Assembly: GCF_001540865.1 (NCBI RefSeq)
Contig: NC_033639.1
Span: 10,156,432-10,220,431, forward strand
Source of the DNA: Ananas comosus
Lineage: Eukaryota; Streptophyta; Magnoliopsida; Poales; Bromeliaceae
Length of the DNA stretch: 64,000 bases
Reading direction: 5' to 3'
Positions 23,038 through 32,561 of this stretch are shown one piece after another (the stretch's first letter is position 1; the number at the start of each line of letters is the position of its first letter). Below the pieces are notes generated by a model that had not been told where the DNA came from, did not search any database, and was given only the letters and a program-made list of their open reading frames with translations. The translations under genes and the position numbers were made by a program.

Positions 23038-24825
23038 AAGCTTACACTACTAGTAATATATACTACGTGCTCACACAGTCACAACCCACAGCAACTTTTT
23101 GTACAAATAAACTTCGCTAGAAATGTGAAATAATTAGCATTCGAATTTAGAATCTCGAGTACTGATCATCAGGTTTTACCTAATTGTGCTAGATTTGATC
23201 GGTGCGCCCACCTTGATCCATAATCAAGTATTTAAGTGTCGTAATACGAGATCGTGCCGAAAGCTTGCCAGTGCGGTACGATGCGTGTCAAGTCGTACCG
23301 ATGTATGCTGATCACAAAATAAACATATATGCCGACACATACTGGCATAAAATATTTATTTTCTTTGAACCTTAATAAGAAAATTACTTACTAATTAAAA
23401 AAAATAGAGGGCTTTGAGTTATGCCATCGGTACGGGAGTTATATCATGTCGATATTTTGTTGGCACGATACGATACAGTGTATACGCTCCTTCTTGTAAT
23501 AAAAAATTTATAGACAGTGGATGTAGAAAAAATCTTCTCTGCAACAGATATATAAAATATGAAAGAAATATTTTATTTGTACAGAAAAAGGCCTCTTCGT
23601 GGGCTAGTGCCGAACCCATCAAGCGAATTATGAGATTCCCGCGCGCTTTGGTTAAACAAAAAAAAAGGAAAGAAAAGGAGAAATTAATTATTGAGGAGAT
23701 TACGGGAAAGTGAAACGTGGATTCCGGCCCAGCCCCGTCGAGAAGAGACACGTCGCACCAGTGATTGGATATTGGTTTCCATGCTTTGTGCGAGAACTCC
23801 TTTTTGGAGATTGGATAATTAAGATGGACATGGATGGATGGGTGGGGTGGGTCTGCACGGCACGGATTCGGTAGCACCCGTGTCGGCCGGGCCCATCCTA
23901 GAATTTTAGGCCGGGCTGGGCCTCTCGTCCTGGGCCTGACGGTTCGGCACGGCCCGACCGAAAACGACTGGGCTGAGGAGAGACCCGCGACCCGGCCCCC
24001 TGGGGAGAAGCGCTCTCCGGGAGCTCTCCTCCCAAGGTCTGCAAGCTTTGATCCCATGGACAGTTTGGCCCTGCCCGGCAGGGCCGGCGCCTTCTGGGCC
24101 AAAGGGCCGGAGGCTTGGTAGATCTTGTTGGCTTAACGGGGGCGATCATCTTGCCTTATGGCGGAAGGCCAAGTTAGACCAAGTCACGTTTGAAATTGTA
24201 TAAGGCTGGGTTGCACCGAGTCATATTTGAAGTGACGTGAGGCTGGTTGGCCAAGTCACAATTGAAATCCGTAACGCTGTAGTATCTGTACACTTTAAGA
24301 GAATTGGTTGTATATTTCTACAAACACGAGTTTTGAGGATTAATGATTGGCGTCAACGATTCGGCTTGGCACATTTTGGAATATTCGATATGCTCTCCCA
24401 ATAAAGTTAAAATAGTGTGCTCTTAGGTTTATGTAATAGCATCTTTGGAGCACTAGGTGTGGTTGAACTTTGGCATTATTACCCTCTCTTGTATTTTCTT
24501 TTTATTTTAACAGAATATGCCGAGTGAATACATATTATCCCAACAACAGGTGCATTTAAATTAGTTTCACTTTTTTCTAAGCAGGGTTGATGGACAAACA
24601 CTAGTTATTTTTACTATGTCGAAAAGCTCATTTCAGTTCCTCAACATATTTTATTTATTTAATGTCTGTTTAGTTGAAAAGTAATTGAAAAATTATTTCA
24701 GAAATCAGACGAAAAACGCCGTAAATTGGCGGCTTCTACAAATGTTACCAACATGGTAATTAAAAACTTGAACCAAATTTATTCCAAATGTCTTTTTTAA
24801 ATAGAAATTCCTAACCTTCTTGTGC

Positions 24826-24860
<35 letters not shown>

Positions 24861-24879
24861 TTCCTAGTGATCTCAAACA
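23038..24879. other. Spacer between the GH31 copies
   Basis: Contains the promoter of copy 1 (about 23038-23830), with an insertion relative to copy 2 at about 23090-23600. It also holds a GC-rich repeat stretch (23830-24120), an LTR-like fragment (24125-24320), an ATC microsatellite (24825-24860) and the duplicated 3' flank of copy 2. Open frames here are GC-rich repeat shadows. Confidence 0.5.
24125..24320 (+). mobile_element. LTR-like fragment, same family as 38480-38925
   Basis: Shares TTGTTGGCTTAA, then CTTGCCTTATGG and AAGTCACAATTGAAA-like segments with the reverse complement of 38480-38925. No coding domains and no intact pair of LTRs, so it is a remnant, possibly of a small non-coding (TRIM-like) retroelement. 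Confidence 0.5.
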
Positions 24880-27800
24880 CTAGTTAGAGATCTTAATTTC
24901 CAACTCAAATTCCTCCCCAAGTAACTGTGACAACCCCTCAATTTGTGCAATCCCAAATCTCCCAATTTTACCATGCTCAACTCTCTTCATTTCCACCCCA
25001 TTCATATATATGCTACCCATTCCAAGTGATCTCTCCAACTCAAATCCTAAAAGCACCACCTTTTCTATCACTAGCTTATGCTCCAATGCATATTTTCCAT
25101 TTACAACCTCAGATTTTAGTTTCAAATACTTGTTTTCTATTTCACTTTTGAACCTCACAAAGCTCCAATCACCCCCTTCTCCCCCCATCTCCACCACCTC
25201 CCCATCATCCACGAAAACCTCCCCCGTCGCCGCCCCGTTCTCGTCGACCACCACCAAAAGCTCGTACCCGCTCTTCCGCGCCAATTCTGTCGTCATCTCC
25301 GGCTTCTGCATTGGCAAAATATTCCCGCCACGAACATGAACATTTATCGTATCTTCCGGCGCGTCGAGGTTCACGTACTTCCCGGCATTGGCATCCACCT
25401 TTTGCGAGTAGTTGAATAGATTGAACCATCTCCCCGCAGGGAAATACGCGTTTACGGTGACGTTCCCCGGCTCGACTACTGGAGACACCATCACGCCTGG
25501 TCCGATCAGAAACTGCGTGCTGATACCGTATGTCTCGGTGTCTTCCGGGAATGAGAAGAAGAGAGGACGGGCGATCGGCGAGCCCCTGACGTGCGCCTCG
25601 TGCATTAGGGTGTAGAAATACGGGAGAAGGCGGTACCGGAGGCCGAGGGCCTTTCTCGCAGCCTGCGCGACCGAGTCCCAGATATACAGCTCTTGTCGGA
25701 TCGTGTGAATTGCGGAGTGGTCCCTCGCGAAAGGATAGAATGCACCTAGCTTCGCAGCGAAAAGAGTTTGAATCAGCGAAAAGAGTTTCTTTAGGCTTTG
25801 TTAAAACCAAAAACTATAAGATGATGTTTGAATTGACGCCGAACTTAGATTTTGTGTACCTGAATCCACCGCCGGCAGAGCTCCTCGGTAGTGTCACCGC
25901 CGAACCCACAGATGTCCGCGCCGACCATCGGCACCCCAAACAATCCAAAATTCAGTATGCTGGGGATCGAGTACGCGAGATCGTCCCACGTCGCCGCATT
26001 ATCCCCGGTCCAGTGCGCCGTGTACTTCCCCGACCCGACGAACGTCGACCGCGACAGCACGAACGGTCGCTTCCCAGTGTCATACATCAGCGCATCGTGC
26101 GTCGCCCTCGACTCCAGCCAACCATACAGGTTATGTGCATTGTACTCGCTCACATTCCCGAAGTGGATCGCGGAAGCGGGAACTGTTTTATTGTTGATGG
26201 GCCTACGCACGCCGGAGTTGTTAATCCGGTAGGGTGGGTCGTCGAGAGCGTTGAGGGGCGAGGGGTCGATAAAATTGGAAATCTCGTTCATGTCGATCCA
26301 CAAGCCGTCGACGGGGATAGTTTGTCGGAATATCGCGATCTCTCGGGCCCAGAACACAGCTGCAGCAGGGTTCAGGAAATCCGGGAAATAGACCAGCCCG
26401 GGCCACACCTTTCCCAGGTAGTAAGTTCCATTCCTCTTGAGGAAAATTCCATCTCTCATTCCCCTCTTGAATGTATCATATGTGTTGTTAACATTAATCC
26501 CTGTAACAATTTTGCAAGTTTTTGTTGTTCATTATAAATGTTGTGAATTTTTTGCCAACATTTTGATGCTTCTGAAGTAATGTTTCACCTGGGTCAAGTA
26601 TGAGCACATATTTTTGCCCATTTTGGTGAAGGTGTTCGACGAATTGCTTCATCTCTGCTGCAGGAAAGTTCACAGGGTCGAGAGTGAAGTCCTTGAACGC
26701 GTCCATGTAGTCGATATCGGTCCACATTACTTCGAGGGGGATCTTGGCTTTGGCATAGCCTGCGACGACGCTTTTGAGGTCCAATAAATTCTTGTACCCG
26801 TATCGGCACTGGTGGAACCCTAGAGCATAGGAAAATTTTGTAGTTATATTCCTTCAGAGTACCAGAAATTTTAATAACTTTGTTAGACATTTGCTTTTTT
26901 TTACTTTTCAAATAGAAAAGTTGCTTCAAAAGCGTTACCAGATAAGTATAAGGAAAAAGATTTTCAGTTTACTTACCAAAGGACCAATACGGCATTGGGA
27001 CTGGTCGACCGATGAGCTTGGTGTACTGATCAATCACAGATAACGGCGATGGCCCCGCGAAGAAGTAGAAGTCGAGGATTCCCCCAATCACTTTGTAAGT
27101 GATGTACGACCCGCCGTAAACTATGTCCATGCCATTGCTATTGAGGAGGAGCACGCCGTGCGTAGTTCCCCCCGGGCCCGAAGCTCCGGGCTGCGACGAT
27201 CTCACATCAATGTAGAAAGGGTGAGATCCGTAGAGATTCAGGTCTAGATTCGCCGCCGCTATGTCGGAATTCCACAAGGTCAGTGTGTCATTTGGTTTTA
27301 GCCTAAATGACTTCTTTGTGTGCTCTCCGAAACCATACAAAGATGCTCGATCAGCAGGTAGAGCCGAGGAGATCTCCAAGTACCGGTCCTTGAACACGAG
27401 CGTGGGCATCGAATCGAATAGGATATCGCCCGTGGAGCGGCGCATGACGGTGAACCTGAAGGGGGGGGTGGTGTGGAGTGTGAAGACGAGGTCGGAGCCC
27501 GCAAGACCGAGGACTAGTTGCTTTTCGGGTCCTCGGGTCTTGTTTGAGTCTACTTGAACTCGTTGATCTTCCGGCATTGAGCGGTGAGACGGTGGAGGTT
27601 CGCGGGGGATGATGTGCTGCGGAACTTCCCATCTTTGGTGATCGGAATCGGTTATTCGAACTCGTAGACGATCTTTGGTTTCGAAGCTGCAGAAAAAAGG
27701 AGGGAGGGAAAAGCAAAAGAAATTGATGGAATTCAATATCAGTGTTATAAAAAGAAACAAAACATGATTGGTTTCTATTGGAACCAATCATCTTTCTAAT

Positions 27801-28103
27801 TAGAACATTTCATTAAAACCAATCCCTAATTACAAGGAAAACTAATCTTAAGGATCACAAGTGAACTCGCCTAGCGAAGAGATTAAGGTTCGGTATGTCG
27901 GGCCCGTAGACCGACGATTCGCGGATCAACCGGAGCTCCGCGGTGAGCGACTTCCCCGAAGGGTCGACGGAGATCGATCGGAGATCGTAGCCGTATCCAG
28001 CGATTTGATTCGTTTTTGAGTCGGATTGAATTGCCGAAAAAGAGTAGAAGAAGAAGATGAGGAGGAGGATAAGAAGATTAGGCAAGGATCTTAAAGTCCC
28101 CAT
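24880..28103 (-). CDS. GH31 alpha-glucosidase, tandem copy 2
   Basis: Five exons: 28103-27871, 27686-26977, 26819-26589, 26500-25860 and 25749-24880, joining in phase to 894 residues. The role is as for copy 1. The signal peptide is [20 protein letters not shown]; an in-frame ATG lies 17 codons earlier (28154). Catalytic Asp461 (WIDMNE) and Asp558 (HWTGDN) are kept. Exon 3 reads HQCRYGY, the usual family form, where copy 1 has HQCHYKF. Intron 1 also has a GC donor (AG|GCGAGT). Intron 4 carries a short tandem duplication of AGCGAAAAGAGTTT just before the acceptor. The promoter keeps two CACGTG boxes (28435, 28469). The two genes look intact and recently duplicated. Confidence 0.92.
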
Positions 28104-28434
28104 CACTAGGTGCAGCATTTGACCAGGAAAGGAAATAATTAACATAGCTACCACAAGCTCAACCTACTAGTAATATATACTAATCCACCTCAAATTTTTT
28201 CCCTTTTTTTTTTTAAAAAAAAATATAGCCAATTATCTATTTTATTTTTTTTAAAAAAAATTAATTTAGTTTTAAATATGAAAAATAATTTTTTTTTTGC
28301 TTATATTATAGGTAAAAAAGAAAAAATGTTTTCGTGGACCAGAGCCCAATCGATCAACCGAGTCATGCGAGTCCCGCGCACTGGGTAAAAGGAAAAAGGA
28401 GAAAGTAATAATTGAGAAGTGGATGGAAAAGTGA

Positions 28435-28474
28435 CACGTGGACTCCGCACGGCCCCACTCGAGTGAGACACGTG
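28435..28474 (-). promoter_or_regulatory. Pair of G-boxes in the GH31 copy 2 promoter
   Basis: Two ACACGTGG sites (CACGTG at 28435-28440 and 28469-28474) lie about 330-370 bases upstream of the copy 2 start. G-boxes bind bZIP and bHLH factors. The aligned sites in copy 1 read AACGTG (23714-23719) and CACGTC (23749-23754), so each core has one change. Confidence 0.5.
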
Positions 28475-28761
28475 GTGCGCGCGGATTGGATATTCGTTGG
28501 TGGGAGATGCGTTTATGGGGATTGGATGGATGGATGGATGGATGGATTGGTGGATGCGTGGGGCGTGAGGGAGTGGAATAGGGACCAAAAAAAGAATAAA
28601 AAAAAGAGATGGGGTGGTTTTGCGTTTCCTCCACGTTTTGAGCATCGGACAATGAAAAGGGCGCAAAAAAGGGTCCACCACCTTATCATTTGAGGACAAA
28701 AGAAGATTACATCCAAAAAGATTATTGGGGAAAGTGTAAAAATAAAATAAAATAAAAAAAA

Positions 28762-29110
28762 ACTTCAAATACCGCCAATGTGGTTTCATACTTTCTCACT
28801 TTAGTACTATGTCGTTTAAAATATATCACTTTCATACTCTCTAGTTTTATTTTTCTCTTTTTGTTATCTATTTTCACTACTTTTTTCGTTAAATTAATGA
28901 TAAAGTTAAAACTAAAGGGTATTAAAATAAATATTCGACAAACTATAGATGAGGTATCTGAAATTTTTTTATATATGATTTAACGAAACGTTAACGAAGG
29001 AGTTGACGAAAAGGAAAAAAAATAAACCACAAGATACGAAATTGATACACTTCAAATCATATAATACTAAAGTAAGAAAGTGTGAAATCATAGAGATGAT
29101 ACTTGAAATT
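28762..29110. mobile_element. MITE with TIRs of about 40 bases
   Basis: The left end includes GGTTTCATACTTTCTCACTT and the right end carries its inverted counterpart AAGTAAGAAAGTGTGAAATC. The interior contains AGTTAAAACTAAAGG and TATCTGAAATTTTTTTATAT, which recur near 59.7-59.9 kb and, more loosely, near 1.3 kb. Non-coding. Confidence 0.6.
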
Positions 29111-29746
29111 TATTTAATAAAATATTTTTTAAAAAAAGAGGGAAAAAAAATTCATAGATATGAAAAGAATGTTGCTCAAAATATTCATATATTTAACATT
29201 TTTTTTACAATTTTTTAAAATAATAAATTGCTATAGGAAAAAAATTTTAACATCAAACTGTGGTGCTGATCATTATTTCTAAAAGTTGTGGTGGTGAGGG
29301 AAACATCAATTTCAAGTGGAAAAGTGCTTTTAAACAGAAATTTTATTTTTATTCTTTTTCATGAAAAATAGCTTTCTTTTGGGGTGTGTGTTGCTTTTGT
29401 CTACATCACTCCCTTTCAATTTGAGGGGAAAAGGAATCGTTGACTTTGGTGTCTTCTCTAGAAGGTGATCAAGGCTATCACTGTTGGATACAGTTCACCA
29501 CACAAAAATTGAATGATACAGTTCACCGCACAAAAAATTGAATGTAGACTAATTAATAAAAAACAACTAACAATTATTTTTTTATATATAATATCAACGT
29601 TAAATTTGAAATCATCCTTAGCATAAATGACAAAATATTTGATGGCTGATATTCTAGGTCATCGTATTTTTTCAGCTAAGATAATTTTTGTAGTCTGTAA
29701 TAAGTTTTAAATGTTACAAAAATATAAGAAGCTGTTTTTCTACTAC
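29111..29746. other. AT-rich sequence between a MITE and the GH31 relic
   Basis: This is where exons 2-5 of the third GH31 gene should lie if it were intact. I see no such exons and no other gene. Confidence 0.5.
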
Positions 29747-29968
29747 CTTGCTTGAAGATTGAGATTCTGAATATCATCTCCGTAGACCGACGAACTCTGA
29801 ACGATACTGAGCTCGGCAACGAGCCATCGCCCCGACGAGTCGGCCTTTGCCGACCCGATTTCGTATCCACGGCCGACGAGCAATTCCTCTTTTAAGAGAA
29901 TAAGAACAAGAGAAAAGGAAAGAAAAGGAAATAGAAAAGAATAATAAGAGGAATGATTGGGTTATCAT
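29747..29968 (-). pseudogene. First-exon relic of a third GH31 gene, frameshifted
   Basis: One minus-strand frame starts with a good signal peptide, MITQSFLLLFFSISFSFLFS. A frame shifted by one base then gives GRGYEIGSAKADSSGRWLVA and SSVYGDDIQNLNL, the counterpart of [10 protein letters not shown] in exon 1 of the two intact copies. It ends at a plausible donor (CAAG|GTAGTA). The two halves are out of frame near 29885-29900, and no GH31 exons follow downstream. It is more diverged than copies 1 and 2 are from each other, so it is an older array member. A conventional GT donor is present here in place of GC. Confidence 0.75.
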
Positions 29969-30458
29969 GATTAAACTCAAACTCAATCCAATCTTTTATT
30001 ATTCATTGGATGGTAAGGAAAAATCTATTCACAATGTGTGCTCTTCACTTTTTGATTTTTGTATATATAGTGAGTCTCCTCATTATTTTTCTCTTTTTCC
30101 CCACTCTCAGTTAGTTAGTTACTTAATACAGCTTAGCTCAGCAGCTGAAAAGTTGGAATTTTTTTTTTCTTATTTCAAAGGAGCAGCAAAAATTTATTGC
30201 TTGGTCCCGAGTCACCCGTTGTTCTCAGCATATACCATCTCTATTTTAAATCTCAACAGATGAATGGACTTATTAATTTAATTACTATTTGATGTCTGAA
30301 TTAGAGTAGATTTTATAAATCTGATCATTTCTAAGAAATTCAGCAAGCTTGTGCTAGAAATGCTGAAATAAAAAATATATATATATATAAGGTTGAGCGA
30401 TGGGGGGACGAGGGATGGATGCACTAACTCGATCTGGAGGCTCTGAATACCACTCAAG

Positions 30459-30985
30459 GTCAAAGTGTTTTGCTGGCTTGTCCTTAAAAAAAGACCCCTT
30501 ACATCTGATAACCTCTTAAAGAGAGGGTGGACAGAAGATACAGCCTGTGTGCTTTGCAGGGCTTACGACGAGTCAGTAGATCACCTGTTCACTCAATGCG
30601 TATTTACCAAATACATCATGGTGATGGGTCTCGACGATGTCAAGGCGGAGGATCTGGGGGATGATGTTCTTGTAGTTTTGGATAGGTGGAAAGGTGGGTT
30701 CGAATTAGGAGCAATAGACTTTCCGAATTGCCCGCTTGCTGGTGGACGATTTGGAAGGCTAGAAACAATTTTATCTTTCGTAATCTTCAGCCCGACCCTG
30801 TTATAGCTATTCAAAGGCTCAGGATGCTGCTCTCTTTGTGGAAAGATTTGTTATGATTTTTTTTTTTTTTTTTTTTTGGCTTGATGTTGTTTTTTCTTGA
30901 GACCCTGGCTCCCTCACCTCTGTAGCTAAATTCATCCATTCAATGAATGAAGCAGGTAGCGTGCTATCTATTCTCTCAAAAAATA
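30459..30985 (+). mobile_element. LINE retrotransposon 3' fragment (zf-RVT domain)
   Basis: Translation gives KRPLTSDNLLKRGW, then CVLC followed by HLFTQC: the CxxC...HxxxxC zinc-binding domain found at the C-terminus of plant LINE reverse transcriptases. No reverse transcriptase core precedes it. Downstream, a typical 3' tail segment ends at an A-rich run (about 30976). It is a 5'-truncated, decayed LINE insertion on the plus strand. Confidence 0.8.
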
Positions 30986-31370
30986 TATATTTTTTTTAAA
31001 AGAAAAAATAAGAACAAAAATAAAGACAAAAACAAAACGAGCTTATGCTTGGGCACTATTTTTTATTATTCCCATGCTCCACAAATTGTCTTATTCTCCA
31101 CACTTGGTTTTCATGGATTAGACCAATTATCTTTTCTTCTTTTTTTTTTCTCTCTCTCTTGTGCTACTCCCTTATGATTAGTTCTTAAATTGAAGAGATT
31201 ATTCCGTGCACCGAGTGCATCACATCATCGCTGTACCACCAAGTAAGTTGCATTTTCTTTTTCCCCCCAAGCTGTTTGAATGATTGAATTAAAAGTATAA
31301 AAAGGCGGGGTAGTGCACAGGGTGCAGCGAAAAATATTTCCTCTTTGTCATATAATAACTCAGCAAAGAT

Positions 31371-31712
31371 TAGGGATGCAAATGGATCCGGGTTGGTGGA
31401 GCTCCGCCCCGATCCGCCCCGAATGGGGTGGTAAGTGGGAACAAAAAATATAAAAAAATCTAACCCGTCCCGAATCCGCCCCGATCCGCCAAGTAAATGA
31501 AGCGGGAGGTGGGAGACTCTTTTTTTCCTTCAATCCGCCCCGATCCGTCAAAAATCCGGCTCCCGCCCCGATCCGCCCCGAATGGAGCGATAAGTGGGAG
31601 CCAAAAATAAAATGAAAAGTAACCCGCCCCGAATCCGCCCCGCCCCGATAAGAAATGGAGCGGGAGGTGGGGAAATTCTCCCGCCCCCGGATCCACCCCG
31701 TTTGCATCCCTA
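31371..31712. mobile_element. Ac-like (hAT) non-autonomous element
   Basis: The ends are TAGGGATGCAAATGG and, inverted, TAGGGATGCAAACGG, close to the Activator-type hAT terminal repeat. The flanks GCAAAGAT (31363-31370) and GTAAAGAC (31713-31720) match at six of eight bases, both mismatches being transitions, so they look like an aged 8-base target duplication. The 342-base interior has two direct copies of a GC-rich unit of about 155 bases built from CCGCCCCGATCCGCCCCGAA. Non-coding. Confidence 0.8.
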
Positions 31713-31720
31713 GTAAAGAC

Positions 31721-32561
31721 CAAACTAAGAAAATTCAACAAGTAACATGTAGAATCAGGAGACAATAATAGACCAAGAACTAAGAAACAAAATTCCTATT
31801 CAAACTTATATTTGTTTATAGTTTTTTTGTTGGAATCTAATTCAAAATTGTTTTTATTCTTGGATAGGTCAAAAAAAATCCAACTAATAAGTTGACACAA
31901 ATCAAAGTTGCTTATGTCATCTTATCCTCTAGCCCTCACACCTTTTTATTATCATTATAAAACTCAAGTTATTACCACAGGCTTAAATATTATAAAATCA
32001 ATTTGTTCTTAGTAAGTTTAGGAGAGAACAAACTCACATGAAATTCACTTATTTACTTACGCTTTTCACTGCGTTTAATTAACTTTTATTTTTCCTCTTT
32101 TTGTTTTGAATAAGAAGGAATTTTTAAGATATTTCAATGTAAGAAAATTTACATACAAGAAATAAGCAGGCACTTGTGAACCACAATTAACAGTAAACAA
32201 CAAGTTAGAGAACCATGACTGTCTAAAAAGTACTGATAAAAATGAAACTATTTGCGTAGTATGTAAGAATTTTGCACAATTTGCTCGAATTCATACAAAT
32301 ACTGAGTTAGAAATATAAACAATTTGCGTATATGATATGAGTGACCTTAGTCCATCAATTCATACGAACAAAACTGTATCAGTAAGTTGAAACATACAAG
32401 TGTAGTGAGTAAATGAGAGAATTAGAGTTTAATTTCTTCGGTGATTGCTTCTTCCATTTCGTCGCTTGAGACATGCAACACTGTATTAAGTATATACAGT
32501 ATCTGAACACTTTGTTAACAGTAGCAGCTTCTCAATTAGCTGCTGTCGTAAGTCGTAACTC
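31721..32561. other. Intergenic sequence downstream of the PHD gene
   Basis: AT-rich, and probably includes the 3' UTR of the minus-strand PHD gene in its last few hundred bases. No other gene or element supported. Confidence 0.4.

Larger units (their letters stand above)
19311..28560. repeat. Tandem duplication carrying two GH31 genes and their flanks
   Basis: The block at about 19311-23830 and the block at about 24370-28560 are direct copies. They include the gene, the 3' flank (shared segment CATCTTTGGAGCACTAGGTG, in both) and the promoter (shared CCCGCGC and CACGTGG-like segments). Exons 2-5 have identical lengths in both copies (710, 231, 641, 870 bases). Copy 1 carries an extra insertion of roughly 500 bases upstream (about 23090-23600) that copy 2 lacks. 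LTR-like sequence lies between the copies. Confidence 0.85.

Noticed and set aside
23419..24121. Open frames of 95 and 227 codons between the GH31 copies
   Set aside because: They cross promoter and GC-rich repeat sequence on both strands, with no family resemblance.
31360..31765. Minus-strand open frames with GGADSG repeats
   Set aside because: Generated by the GC-rich tandem units inside the hAT element.
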